Shown here: positions 1 to 12,148 of the stretch, in pieces | How the letters are laid out: each line of letters opens with the position of its first letter | Numbering within the stretch: the first letter of the stretch is position 1 | Assembly: GCF_009389715.1 (NCBI RefSeq) | Contig: NC_052404.1 | Span: forward strand, 1,790,738-1,854,737 | Origin: Phoenix dactylifera | Taxonomy: Eukaryota; Streptophyta; Magnoliopsida; Arecales; Arecaceae | Length of the DNA stretch: 64,000 bases | Reading direction: 5' to 3' | Translations under genes and position numbers: made by a program | Notes under the pieces: generated by a model | Databases searched by the model: none | Seen by the model: the letters and a program-made list of their open reading frames with translations, nothing else | What the model was told of the DNA's origin: nothing

Positions 1-2865
1 CAAAAGCTTTTGAGCCTAAGCTCAGCCGAAATCTCGACAAAAATTCAGGCTAGATTGGGGTAGGGGAGCTTCCCGACCTATTTCTAGCCCTAGCCTTGAC
101 TATAGTAGTCTGTGCTTGAATCTTGTGTAGCCATGGATGAACTAGACTCTCTTGTGCCCTTCTAAAACGTCCCTGTTGCTAGATACATTGCTTATCAGCC
201 ATGTCAAATCTCAGGAGATCTATATTAGTTTTGAAGGGCACCTACTCTATCAAGAGAAGCAGAGCCATAGGGCTACAATATACATTATTAATAACTTTTT
301 CACCTTGCATTTGTATTTTCCTCCCCTCTCTCCCTCTCCGTTACCTTCCATTAGCTCACGTTGACTCAAAATAAAATCTTAGCCTACACGACGAAATTTC
401 AACAGATAAGCACCTTCTGTTACTTGATGATGATGGCGAAGCCTTTAGATTGGATGCTTAAGGAAATTGCAGGGGAACCTAACTAGATGGCGCAGGTCTT
501 GTTAGAGACAAAATTAAATTTTCCTTGTAAATTCGTGGAAATTGAGAGGCATAAGCAAGGGCACCCAAACTAAGAGAGCATGGTAGCCGCCCAATTTTTT
601 GCTTGATCTCTCGCTGTACATAGGCCGGAGGTCGTAGGCTTCATGTCTCTAACAAATGAGTTTCCTTTGACTCTGCTGGTAGTACTGATGCTATGCTGAC
701 GTGAGCTACCGTTGTACTAAAAAAAAGAGAACAAATGAGTTTATGTCGACATGTTAACAAATAAGCCAGATGATTTCGTGTTATTTCGTAGAATCTTCGG
801 GGCATAAAGCTCCAGCATCCTTTCCCCTCCTCCAATTTTTAGGTTTTAGAGTCCGGGATCTGCAACTCAGATCAGAAGAAGGTTTATGTTTCAACTAGAC
901 TGCATTTAGGACACGTGTTGAGGAACATGTATCGAAATAAAGGTGTTATTGTAAAAACCAGTCCTTAGAATTTAAGAACCTATTTGGATAATCCTGCTGA
1001 ATACGAGGCTTGATCCAGCCCATGTCAGCCGGACCTCTTCCAGCCAATTTCCTCGCGAAGGGATGAGAGAAAAAAAAAGAAATCTGCGAAGAATTTTCCC
1101 CCTCTATAACACTTCTGAAGCTAATTCCTGTGAATCCTATAAATATAGGCTTGGCCCAACTTATGCCTTCTACGTACGTTGCTGGATTGCACAGGATTAT
1201 CCAAACAGCAACCCAACCCACAACTAATATGCAAGAAAGTCTTGTGGGCCCAATTTAAACTAGATACAGCTTTGGGCCTAAAGTGGCTTGGGCCGGCCGT
1301 GGGTCCCAAGATGCCGATGACATCGTGCCGGCGGAGTTGGCCATGATGGTTCACAGACTCCATGGGCCTCCCTCACCACTGTGGATCTTAGTTTAATTTC
1401 ATTTCTGTGTTTCTGTTCGACATTTTGCTTCCTGTTGATTTTTTGCCTCTGTCCTTCCCCTCTGTTTGATTTTGTTGCTGTGTAAGATTTTACATTTTAA
1501 ATATATTGTATATAATAGATGCGAACTAAAATATGTCTTCCATCCCCACTAACTTCTATAGGAGCTTTGTCTTCCATCCTCACTAATTTCTGTCGGGGCT
1601 TCAAGGAAGTTGTCCCCGGCCCATATTTGTTCCAACATGTATACTATTTGAATAATTTTAGAAATCATGTAACAATATGTATCAATTTATATTATTATTT
1701 TTTTGTTAGCGTGATCCTGTATCAATAACTATTATTTGTCTTTGTTATCATAATCTTGATAATAACTTATATCGGCAAGAAATTTACACGCACATTATCT
1801 ACTAAATGACCGCCTCAAGTTAGCGTTTCTTAGTTTAGATAATCTTGTATCCAATTACACCTTACCAGGGTTGGTTCACACGTTGCTTAAGTTGAGTGGA
1901 TGCCACGCGTTGTATTTATTTTGCATCTCCTTCCACTCGATCCCCCCGTCCCCAAAACCCCAACCCATACCGAAAAAAAAAAAGGAAAAAGAAAAGAAAG
2001 AAAGAGCGTTGCGCATGAAATCAGAAACAATGTCAAATAAATTCTTTCAATCAAAAAATTAAAAAAAAAAGTCAAGTAAATTCTAGCTCTGAATTGAATT
2101 AAAGAATATTAGCTGCTAGCATCAAGCAATCCTTTCAGGAGATAATTACTTGATGAAAAGTGAACCAATGAACGCGTGTCAAGTAGTGACAATGCATCAA
2201 TGGAATGATGCCAGTCTGTAAACAGCTGGTTTCCTCAACCAAATCCTATTGCCGAGGATGAAGGAAAGAACCACATTCGATGGTAGGATGCAGCTTGATA
2301 TAGACGTCTCCTTCAAGATTTGGTGGCTCGATGAGGGGACCAGTAGCAATTTAATTCTTCTCCTTTCAGAGAAGCCACTGAAGACAAATGGCAATAAACA
2401 TCACACGGCTTATGATGAGGCTACACTTTGATGTTAATAAATATGTTAAAAGAGAGGTCCCCCGTGGTGAGCTGCACGCTGCATGGGCAAGTCTTTCTCT
2501 ATCATAATAAAAAATAACCCAATATATTAATAAAAGCTCGAGCGAGATGGAGAAAGATTCGAGATATATAAGCGATGATGAGTAGAGATGAAAAAGCCTT
2601 CCAAGCCAAATATATATTTAGAAAGACTCTAGACTCTGCTTACATGGCTTACCATTTAGATGGTACTATATAAAAAAAAAACCCCAGCATCTTATTGAAT
2701 ATGTTTGTACCTATATAGTATAAAGTGCGTGTCCGAAACCTCTAACAGTACATGAGAGGGAAAATTAATAAAGCGAAAAGCATCCTCGATGGAATTAAAA
2801 AGTGTCCCCAATTACACTTATAAGAAACCTTAGTAAGCCTTCTTTTTCCGCTGAAATCAAAAATA
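1..2865. other. Intergenic, no gene recognised
   Basis: AT-rich sequence with only short open frames on both strands, none resembling a known protein and none with convincing splice context. It holds A-rich runs near 1070, 1975-2000 and 2058-2070. No RNA gene or clear transposon end was found. Confidence 0.5.
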
Positions 2866-3250
2866 TCATATATAACGTGTATGAATACAACCTAGAAAAT
2901 TAAAAAACAGTACATCATGAAATGCGCTGGGCAACTCCGCCTCTCCAACCCAGAGGTGATCCTCTGAATGGTTGGCAACAAAAGAGACCATCCAATCTGC
3001 AGCACCATTGGCCTCTTTAAACACGTGCTTCGCCTGGAGCACGATTCAACCGCAAATCATAGTCTGAATATCTCTCAGCAGCGAGTGGTAATCACCGACC
3101 CTCTCGGAACCCTGTATGATCCACATCCAATGACCGTGCAGAATCACCCTATAGAAGAACCTCTCTCCTCTACAGAACATGCCGAATATAGCACAATTCC
3201 GTTTAGTCTGCTCTCAGCTCCGCCTCTGGCACCAAGGTGCTAAATAAGTG
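2866..3250 (-). mobile_element. LINE 3' fragment (RNase H tail)
   Basis: Read on the minus strand, this stretch encodes the end of a plant L1-type LINE polyprotein. The motif HVFKEANGAADWMVSFVANH is followed by an ending close to FFNFLGCIHTRYI and a stop at 2866-2868. The motif EAN-x-AADW-V is the C-terminal part of the RNase H domain carried by many plant LINEs. Three other LINE tails in this window (9862-10070, 54431-54957 and 60690-61068) carry the same motif. The frame shifts further upstream (towards 3250), so the copy is 5'-truncated and decayed. Its upstream end adjoins a MITE-like element at about 3298. Confidence 0.7.
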
Positions 3251-3297
3251 GCAACTCCAGCAACAATCAGCCTGGAGTCAGCCTTCATATTGAAGAA

Positions 3298-3584
3298 AAA
3301 TTATTGCATGGGCTGTTTGCACCACCAGTCGCTGCCATATATTGCAGTGAGCCATCACTGGGACAAGTGCCCGACGTGCGCCGTTTGGACGGCCATAGTG
3401 CTATATTGCAGTGAGCCCTCGCTGAGACAACAAGTGCACGATACGTGGGACCCATTCTCGCACGTCTCAGACGGCGATTGATGGCGGGCCCACAACACCA
3501 TCACCTCAGTGAGAGCCCACCGCAATACACGGTGGTGTTTGATGACGTGCACCCGTATGATGGTGCATACAGTGCAAATAATTT
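3298..3584. mobile_element. MITE-like element with imperfect TIRs
   Basis: The left end reads AAATTATTGCATGGGCTGTT, then TGCACCACC. The right end, reverse-complemented, reads AAATTATTTGCACTGTATG, then CACCATC. These look like diverged terminal inverted repeats about 30 bp long. The interior holds two related direct segments beginning TATATTGCAGTGAGCC, at about 3338 and 3403, plus a third diverged copy near 3505. No coding region is seen. The short host duplication is ambiguous because the ends lie in A/T-rich sequence, so the superfamily is not assigned. Confidence 0.45.
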
Positions 3585-4398
3585 TCTTTAAAATTAAAGT
3601 CTATAAAATAAATATATTTTTTGTTTTGATACAACAGCTGCTCCAACTATTCTAATACGAAAAAAACTAGTAGAACAAGAAAAGAAAAAAACGACAAAAT
3701 GGTGAAGCGATCCCTGAATTATTGGACAGCTGGCAGTTCTATTTGCCTTTGCCTTGGCCTTTGCCTTTCGGATATATATGCGGCCTAAAAAATAGTAGAA
3801 TCTTCGTTGCATGTCGCAAAAATTAACTTCCATTTACCAGTGACTTCTAGAAACTTCTAGAAAATCAGGGTACAACCACTAGAGCAGAAATTATTAAAAA
3901 GTAAACACTCCTCATTCCAAATTCAAAGCTAGAATCGGCGAACCAATTTGTCCAAATCCCTCACCAGACATCACATGTGCTCCCTACTCATGTCCTCACG
4001 CAATCCCTATTAAAAAAATGCAGAGCTAACAAACTATCCGAAATTCGAAAGCAAACCTATTCTTTAATCAATTATTTCTAAAACAAAAGGCATAAACATA
4101 AATTTAAAAAAAAAATCCAATTAATATGTGATATTTTTCTTGTATTATAGAAGAGCTAATACACATATCCATAAAAAAAAAGGAATCTTTTTGTCTCAAG
4201 CATATGCAATAATTTGCACCAAGCATCAATAATATTCCATGTATAATAACAAACAACAATGTATCAATTTGCAAGTCGATCGACACTGAAACATAACCAA
4301 TATAATCGATTTAGAACTCCGAAAAAAGAAGAAAAAAGGAAAAAAAAAATAAAAGAGAGGAGAGATCAAGGAGGAGGAGGAGGAGGAGCGAGCGAGCC
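3585..4398. other. Intergenic and RALF 3' flank
   Basis: No gene is recognised. The part just left of the RALF stop is its probable 3' UTR and contains a GGA-rich simple repeat at about 4370-4388. The rest is AT-rich with A runs. Confidence 0.45.
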
Positions 4399-4779
4399 CT
4401 AACGCCGGCACCGGGTGATGGCGGAGCAGCCGCGGGAGTAGGGGTTGGCGTGGGCGCCGGGGCGGCAGTTGTAGTACGAGGCGCCGCGGCGAGAACAAGG
4501 GACGCTGCCGCGTCTCAGCGAGTTGTAGCTGATGTAGCGCCGGAAGGCCAGGATCCGGCGGCTGATCTCCGATTCTAGCTCAAACTCGTCGCCGGCGATG
4601 CACTCCGCGACCGTCCCCCGGCACTCCGTACGGCCCGGGATCCAACCCAGATCCGCCGCGCCGCCGGCGACGGACCCGGCGAAGGAGGCGGAGACCGCCT
4701 CGGAGGTGACGGCGAGCAGAGGGATGGAGGCGGCGAGGAGGAGGAGGAAGTGGGAAAGAGGCCTGCTTCGCTTTGCCAT
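4399..4779 (-). CDS. RALF: Rapid alkalinization factor (RALF23/33-like) precursor
   Basis: Single-exon gene for a 126-residue secreted peptide precursor. Residues 1 to about 30 form a signal peptide (LSHFLLLLAASIPLLAV). A propeptide follows, with the subtilase (S1P-type) cleavage motif RRIL at 74-77. The mature peptide then carries YISY at 82-85, which in the family is needed for receptor binding, and four conserved cysteines at 95, 105, 118 and 124 that form two disulfides. It ends in ITRCRR. The family signals through FERONIA-type receptor kinases with LLG co-receptors, raising apoplastic pH and restraining growth and immunity. The open frame runs further upstream, but the Met at 4777-4779 directly precedes the signal peptide, and a TATA-like box lies about 140 bp upstream, so this start is preferred. 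The sequence looks intact. Confidence 0.95.
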   Translation of the reverse strand: MAKRSRPLSHFLLLLAASIPLLAVTSEAVSASFAGSVAGGAADLGWIPGRTECRGTVAECIAGDEFELESEISRRILAFRRYISYNSLRRGSVPCSRRGASYYNCRPGAHANPYSRGCSAITRCRR

Positions 4780-4917
4780 TGGTGGTCTTGAGCCCCGCGT
4801 CGCCGTACGCCTCCCGCTTTCTCTCTCTAAAGGTCTTCTCTTTCTAAAGTGGAGATTTTGAGAAGGGTTTGGAGAGGAGAAAAGCAACGGGAATAAGAAG
4901 AGGGGATGGGACTGAGT

Positions 4918-4924
4918 GATATAA
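4918..4924 (-). promoter_or_regulatory. TATA-like box of RALF
   Basis: On the minus strand TTATATC lies about 140 bp upstream of the RALF start codon. That would place transcription start near 4890 and give a 5' UTR of roughly 110 bases with CT-rich stretches. This is assigned by position only. Confidence 0.45.
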
Positions 4925-4979
4925 GGAGGAACATTGGATAAAAATAACCCTAGTCTTTTGCGAAATTTCGATAATGGCA

Positions 4980-5833
4980 TCCGACCGGAGGGCTTATTAC
5001 AGAATACAGAGTAGCGTAACCGCGTTTTAGTGGTTGCGTCCGTAATGGAGTCCGGTCACCACACCGGTGGACGTTCTTTTCTTCTCTCTTTCTCCGTTCT
5101 CACGTAGTGCTCGTTCTTTCTAGAATGGTCTTGAGTGGAGCCTATAAATTTGTTGTTTTCCAGCCTAACAACATGTTAGGGTATAAACGCGACAACTTCA
5201 AGCACCGCTAAAAAACATGCTTGGTATTGTTTGTTGGCATGGAAAAACATGTTCAAAATTGTCTGAATTTCTTGTGTTCACATGTCGATAAATTAGGTTG
5301 AGACAAGTAAAGTTCGGCACATGCCGATAAATTAGGTTGAGCGAGTAATGTTCGGACTAAGTATACAAGTAATAAACTTAGTTTTGAATCTAGCTAGAAA
5401 CAAATAATCTATAATTTGTGCAACTTGCATGAACAAGTGAAGTGGAATTCAAATTTCCAGGCATTGCTACAAAGATGAACAGTTTAGGAGGATTTTTTGA
5501 TGCACCAAAATATGTCAAAAGATTAAATATAGACAATTGGTTTTGAGTAAGAATATAAGACTATTGTTGAGTAAGAATTCCCTAGAATTTTATAAATTCA
5601 GGCTATTGTTGAGTAATAATATAAGACTAATTTGAACCATTCAAGGTCGGATTTAAATGTCCATGTCTTCTCAACTTGGCATAATGGCATTTAAAGTTGA
5701 GCCTTTTTTTACACATTACTTTGTGGTTCTTTAACTTGTCTATCAATGCAACTACTGGTCACTCTTCTTTTACAATCTCTATGCAGTCTTTATTAAGCAT
5801 GTATAAGCATATCTATTTGATTACAATATTATA
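4980..5833. other. Intergenic, no gene recognised
   Basis: AT-rich. A short motif, ATGCCGATAAATTAGGTTGAG-like, occurs twice near 5283 and 5321, suggesting a small local duplication. Nothing coding is seen. Confidence 0.4.
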
Positions 5834-6662
5834 GACCCTATTTAGAGGAGCTGTTAGTAGTAGAGCTTTTGAAAATAGAGCTTTTGAAAGTAGAGCTGTT
5901 GAAAGTAGAGCTATCTGAAGCAGAGCATTTATAAAAAGTTGTTTGCTATTTGGTAACTACATTTCTAAAGTGCTGTGGCACTTTAACATGTGTTTGGTAA
6001 ACAAACTGAGAAAGTACTTTTATGTGACAAAATGACCATAAAGGATATTACCGGTATTATATAATAGAGCATAATAAAATATAATATGCATTAATACATA
6101 AATATATGATATAATATAATATTAATATAATGTAATATAATATTATTATAATATAGTACTATAACATTATGTATTATAGAATAATAATTTAATATAATAT
6201 TAAATTATTTAATACAACATATCAATGTATTATGATATAATGTAATATAATATTATCTTTATAGTATAATACAATAATAAATATATAAAATATTATAATT
6301 ATTAGTGTAAATTATTTTTTCATCCTTCTAATGATCATTTATCTCTTTAACAAATAGAAAGAAAGAAAGAAGAAGATAGAGAAGAAAAGGGAGAAAGGAA
6401 GAGGCGGGATAAGGGTTTTGGGGAAAAAAGTGTGATTTAAATGGGGGTATTTTGGTCTAAAAAATAGCTTCCCGATAAAGATGAAAACAACATTTTCGGA
6501 AAGCTCCAAATTGGAGCTTCTCCCCAAAAGCTATTTTCAGCTTCTTGCAAAAGCTGAAACAGCTTTTCGAAAATTTTACCAAACACAATTTTTTATCTAA
6601 AAGTACTTTTGGAGGGCCAGAAAGTACTTTTTGGCCCTCCAAAAGCTCCCCCAAATAGGGCC
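5834..6662. mobile_element. Non-autonomous TIR element (~829 bp)
   Basis: The left end GACCCTATTTAGAGGAGCT pairs with the right end which, reverse-complemented, reads GGCCCTATTTGGGGGAGCT. Both ends are flanked by TATA (5830-5833 and 6663-6666), a possible target duplication. Inside the left end is a short tandem array with the core TAGAGCTTTTGAAAG at about 5868-5928. The centre is extremely AT-rich (repeats of ATAATATAAT, 6060-6300). The right portion carries AAAAGCT/AGCTTTT inverted motifs able to fold. No transposase is present. Whether it belongs to PIF/Harbinger, hAT or another group is not settled. Confidence 0.6.
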
Positions 6663-7416
6663 TATATCATGTCAGTGGTGCAACTTTTTCTAAACCTTTT
6701 TGCATTTTTACTGTTTTAATTTACTAATATTTTGCATCAACCGTCAATCTCCATTGGGCAAAAAAATATCTTAGAACCATTAGCCACTACTTTTATGCAT
6801 TTGCTATATTACATTGGGCCAAAAAATGATGGTTTAATTTTCTAATAAGAGTTTTTCTCGATACCATGGGGCTTTAGTTACATATATACAAGCACTCGCT
6901 ATATCATATGGCAAAAGGAGATTATTGTAACTTTAGTGCTTTGAAATATTCTCTGGGCATGTGGTGCAACTCAAAGGATTTGGTGCATTAAATAGGCAGT
7001 GATTTGAGTTGCATTTCAACATAAGTGAGCCTAAGAAGCTTTTCATTTATACTTATTAAGCAGACTAAGGATCTTGAGAAATTGGCATTAATGGATTCCA
7101 AAAACTTGTCTTCTGCTGCAGCTATCTATCCTTGCTCTTACTTGCATCCACTTGTGCAAATATCTGGCTACTTATTAATTCAAGGCTCAAATTGTTGTCC
7201 ATTTGTTTCATTGAGGCAACATGACAACATGCTCCATTTCGAGAGCAATGAAACCAAAAAATAGCCAGCAGATTGCAAATCTTTCTTGTTATCTCCAGCA
7301 AGCAGTGTTAAGTTAGTAAACTTATGTAGAGATTAAGATTGACAGAGAACCCCGATCAACACCTCATTTATAGTTTACCTCTCATGTTGTGCACTACTGC
7401 ACAAAGATTTACATAC
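6663..7416. other. Intergenic, no gene recognised
   Basis: AT-rich sequence between two mobile elements. It holds two similar short segments around TTGCATTTTTACTG and TTATGCATTTGCTATA, and open frames below 80 codons without family resemblance. Confidence 0.4.
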
Positions 7417-8200
7417 TTTTTTTTTTTTGGGTAAAAACGGCAAATTATACAGCTCTAAAATAAGTACATTCTATCAGATCACGAGAAAGTAAAGAATATA
7501 AAGAGGAGGGAATATCTCCTATAGATGTCCAAAAGAACTCCCTAAAGTGCCGGGCGACGAAGGTGGCGACTCAGTTTGCTGCCCTCTTCGCCTTCCGAAA
7601 TACGTGTGCTGCCTGAAAGACACCCAACTCCTGAGCCAGTCTCCGAGTTTAGCTAATGAGGGGATGGCCATCACCATATCTATCCACATCTCGGATGCAG
7701 TCAATCACCATAAAAGAATTCCCCTCAAGAAGCACCCACTTGACACCGAGGACTCTCCTCGTATATGACAATCCCTCCCATGCAGCCCGAAGCTTTGCCC
7801 CTACAACTGTAAGTCCCAGCGTGCGCTACCCTCCGGCTGCCACCAGCCTGTCGCAGGAATCTCTGATCACAAATCCAACACCTCCAGATATACCATCAAC
7901 TGATATGCTTCCGTCGAAATTTACTTTGAAATGACCAAAAGATGGGGGCACCTAATAAACGAGGGCAAGATTCACATCCATTAGCTCCACGCTACCGGCC
8001 ACGGAGTACCAAAACCAAGGGGTGAAGTCACAACTCGTGGTGATTGTGCCAAAGACCAACATTTCTTAGATGTGACACATGGTGAGTTTGGCTCAGGAAA
8101 GGTAGGAGCCTGGCTGGAAAGGAAGAGGCGTGACATCCTAAAGTTGAAGCAAAGAGGTGGGTCCACAGGTTGGTGGCCCTAAAGTTCTTCGCCTTCATGA
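7417..8200 (-). mobile_element. LINE 3' fragment with RNase H start
   Basis: The element runs on the minus strand and ends in a 12-base poly-A (T run at 7417-7428). Reading it reveals PPSFGHFKVNFDGSISVDG then GGVGFVIRDSCDRLVAAGG, which is the opening of a LINE RNase H domain with its first catalytic aspartate in NFDGS. The distal part matches the LINE at 54431-54957 along the 3' end: both share a wording like GTAAAAA..ATATAGCTCTA..GTAAGTACAT after the poly-A. The frame is broken in several places and the element is 5'-truncated near 8200. Confidence 0.7.
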
Positions 8201-9499
8201 CCCAAGGGCAGCCTTGTACTTCTATGTCATCCAGCTATTTTTATTTTATACTTTTTAATTGGAATACAGAGAATAAGAAAAGAAATATATAGTATTAGTT
8301 TGGTTCTTATTAATCTTTTTTTTACCAAAATATTTTTTTAATATTTAAATATATGATATCTAAAAAATAATTTTTATTATTTATTTGGTTAACTAAAAAA
8401 TATAAAATATTTCAGAGTGGCTTGTATTTGGCCAAACAACTATTTTTTTAAAAAAATATGTAATATACCTGTTATGTCTTTTATAAAAAAGAAAGATTTT
8501 ATCTTATTTTATCTAAAAACTTAAGTACACTTTTAATTTTTTTTAATTTTAACAGATAAAAATTAATTTTTTATATTATATATATATAATTTAGAAATTT
8601 TATTTTTATGAAAAATCTACTTTTTCGTAACCCAGCCGGGCCGTCCAAGCACCGCCACCTCTATGGTGCTGGCACGAGGTTTAAAGCTTGGAGGAAAAAT
8701 CTGGGCCGCATGCTGCTGGTCCAAGACTCCACAAACCCAGAGTCACAGTGGCGCCATCGTTAGTTAACCGCCAGCACCAAACGGCCCAGATTTTATCTTC
8801 CACGCCTAAAAGCTACTGCACAAATAAAGCACAAATGCAAAGCTCCTGGCCGTCAACCAAAATATCCCCAAGGGAATGCTTAAATTCGCCCAATCACTTC
8901 GCTGTTATTCTTTCTTGTTACAGACATTATACATCTAGCCATTTTAGGAACCTGTCCATGGTTTTTTACCTAGTTTTTTAAATTGAAAACTTTAAATTAC
9001 ATATGAAAGCAGACAAATTCTTGCAATGATTTCTTAAATACTATCTTTCAAGCTAAACATCAAATTACTAAGACAGAAAATGCCAATGGACTATTTGAAG
9101 ACTCCCACAACACGACATTCATACAAATATACCAACATTTGGGATCCAATGCACAGCTTGGCGGAGCTTAACCAGTTACAATATAAACATGGAAGAAAAG
9201 GCTACACTGAGAAGAGAAATATCAAACGAATTTCACTCCATGATCGGACAAACGATATCATCAGGCCATCAATCCCCTTGATTCCAAGCTGTGTTTCATG
9301 TACCGCAGCTCACAATTAGACAACCTTCTAACGCGTCGTTTAGAGTGTAGCTTTGAAAGAGATGGGCCCCTTTGGGGCCCATTGGGTGGCATTGAGAACA
9401 TAAGGCCGTTGCGGGTGCCGTCACCGTTTGGGCCACGCCAGCGGAGCAACGCGGAGAGAGGGACGCGCACCAAATCTTCGTCATCGCCAGCTGTCTTGA

Positions 9500-9502
<3 letters not shown>
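8201..9502. other. Intergenic, AT-rich then mixed
   Basis: 8220-8630 is very AT-rich with long A and T runs and looks like decayed repeat DNA. 8640-9500 is of ordinary composition with small open frames on both strands that I do not recognise. Confidence 0.4.

Positions 9503-9535
<33 letters not shown>
9503..9535. repeat. (CT)n microsatellite
   Basis: About 16 uninterrupted CT units within a local GC-rich island (9260-9560). Open frames across it are a product of the simple repeat. Confidence 0.95.
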
Positions 9536-9539
<4 letters not shown>

Positions 9540-9861
9540 GCTGTTCTCCTCTTTGAGGCCGTAGACATTCTTCCAACCTTCCACCACTTCTTTTGATTGA
9601 CCAATCTGCCCTCCCGCTCCCCCACTCTTTGTGAGCTGTCCTCATATTCCCACCCGCACTAACTATTGAAGCTGACAAAAAGAAAACAGTAAACATCTCA
9701 TAGACCTCCTTATAAGATTTTTCCTCCTTCATCTTCATAACCCTCCCTTCACTGTTCCAAGGATTGAATTGAGAGTAACTTGGAATGCCAGCCAAATTCT
9801 TCTTAACGGTGATTAATTAAGTTGCAAGATATAGTCAGTTAGCAAGAAATCATCTTCTTTT

Positions 9862-10070
9862 AAAACATATTTGGAGGCTATGTAGATTGTGTGCTTTCTC
9901 CCGTGCTGCACATACTTATAAAGAGATGAATGGTTCGGCAGATTGGATAGCTTCATATATTACAAATTGAAGGAACATTTGGCTTGATTATTTTATCGTT
10001 GAACTTGATCAAGATGTATTTATACTAGATGGATTTAATTCATCTGCTTTATCAAAAAAGAAAAAAAAAA
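9862..10070 (+). mobile_element. LINE 3' fragment
   Basis: On the plus strand the text reads approximately EMNGSADWIASYITN, then a tail, then an A-rich end at 10049-10070. It resembles the EAN-x-AADWVA tail of the other LINE fragments in this window. Only the last roughly 200 bases are recognisable. Confidence 0.5.
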
Positions 10071-11590
10071 TCACGCTCATCACCTCATGAGATTCTTGGG
10101 ATCCAACATTCCCTCTCAAAAAATAACAGGTCGCATGGAGAGATCTGGCAAGAAAGGATAAAAAAGTATGGACAGATCTGCATGGTCACATGGAAAAGAC
10201 TGCAGAGAAGGGTCTATGGTTTGTTAAATTTAATGATTATCTTGGGAGTACAGCTTTGTTTGGGCGGTTTCTAATTCCAATGTTGCATCTCTTCATCCAT
10301 TTTTGTAAAGAGAGATTAAAAAACCATAGATTTGGGAGAGAGCTTGACCTGTTTTGGCATGTTGCATTGAATGGACTTACTGGCTAGCTAGAGGGGAGCA
10401 AAAACTAAGCCTGAGAGGTTAATTTATGGGAAAATTTGAGCTTCGAAGAAATGAGTTAGAAGAACAATGTGAAACTTCCTCTTGACAAGAGCCTGAGTAC
10501 AATTAGCTGACAGCCCTATGGATTAGTAACAAATTAATCTGGATGGTGAGATCAGGCAACTTACCTCCCTAATGATGCTATTCCCATGGCAAGATGCAAG
10601 ACGAATCTGAGTTTTGGCTTCAAACGTCAAGACAGTTTAACTCCAGAGTCAGTTACTTAAGCAGTATATTACAAGGAAACAGAGATGCAGATCGATATAT
10701 TTATCTAGTCACATCGTTATGCAGTTTGTTGCAGTTCTCAACAAGCATCAGAGAATATTATCCAAGCACTAATAATAGCATAATCAGATGATTCTCAACA
10801 AATCAATATTTCAGGCGATTAGGCTAGGTGGGAAATAATGGTGAGGAAAGCATAACAAGTCATTTTTATGTTTGATACCTAGGGCCCAATGAGCATGTCA
10901 ATTTCCAAAAATAACAGTAAATTAGCCATCCAAGCTAGTAGCAGTGATTTCTGCATTAACAACAATGAATAAAACAACTAAAGATTCCAAACACCGGGGA
11001 ATCAACTTTGTGATTATTCATCTTTCAAGCAAACCAAGAAATTAGTTAAGAGACCACTTCTAAGAACTTAGCTTTGTTTTGAGTGCTCTTGAGTGTCCTA
11101 TCAGTGGTGTCAACCTCACTATTTAATTCTCCCTCTGCAGTTATCATGTTGCCTACCCTAATATCCCGTAACTCCTAGATCACCAGATAAATTTACTAAG
11201 CATTAAATGTGATGCAATCATTAGAACAGTGTGAATATCACCATGCAGGAGAAGAGCACAGAATATCAACTAATTGTATGCACATCTCACATTCCGGCAT
11301 ATATACACAAAAGCAAAGAACAACCATGTGCTACGAAGCTCCATGAAAGCAGAAATGGTATAACCATTATTGTTTTACCATCTTGAACTATCTTCTTTCA
11401 ATTTGGAAAGTAGAGATCTTTCACAAAATCTTGAAAAATTACAGGTGTTGCTCTGCAAGTTTTGGCGAGATCAGAACTCCTAAAGCAACCTAACATGGTG
11501 CCCCTTCTTATAACCACTCCTTTCAAGTGAACATCATACTTCGCATGCAACAGCTTTTTGTACATCAGGATTCCTGCAGCAATTGCTCGT
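10071..11590. other. Intergenic, no gene recognised
   Basis: Moderately AT-rich sequence without a recognisable gene or transposon end. The open frames at 10029-10387 overlap a LINE tail and A-rich sequence and show no family motif. Confidence 0.4.
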
Positions 11591-12148
11591 GTTCGCATCT
11601 TTCAGTTTCATTCACGTAAGCAACTTGCAAACTTTACTGATACTTACTAACACATCCTTTGACTCTTCCAATACAACATATATCAAAACAAAACCTACAT
11701 TATGCTTGTTCACCTACAAGACATATTTTCTCACACCAGAACCACTTGATGTCCCATATGCAAATGTTTATCTTCTGCTGCATGAACCCATGAAGAATCC
11801 ATGTTTACAAAAATCTCCATGTACACTGCCACGTATGAATGCAGCACACATATCATCTTTATCATGACAGCATGTTCGCATCTTTCAGTTTCATTCACGT
11901 GAGCAACTTACAAACTTAACTGATACTCAGTAACACATCTTTTAGACTCTTCCAATACAACATATATCAGAACAAAACGTACATTATGCTTGTTCACCTA
12001 CAAGACATTTTCTCACATCAGAACCACTTGATGTCCCATATGCAAATGTTCTTCTGCAGCATGAACCCATGAAGAATCCATGTTTACACAAATCTCCATG
12101 TACACTGCCGCGTTGAATGGAGCACACATATCATCAAGATCATTACAG
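11591..12148. repeat. Diverged tandem duplication, ~283-bp unit
   Basis: Unit 1 (11591-11873) and unit 2 (11874 to about 12148) both begin GTTCGCATCTTTCAGTTTC and share most of their length, including TTCCAATACAACATATATCA and CTTGATGTCCCATATGCAAA. They differ by scattered substitutions and small indels. The pair lies about 470 bp beyond the RAD9 stop. Nothing indicates coding. Confidence 0.9.

Noticed and set aside
4598-4861. Plus-strand open frame over RALF
   Set aside because: Antisense shadow of the RALF precursor, which matches the family throughout.
9296-9795. Minus-strand open frames with arginine-glutamate runs
   Set aside because: The runs come from the CT microsatellite, and the flanking parts match no family.
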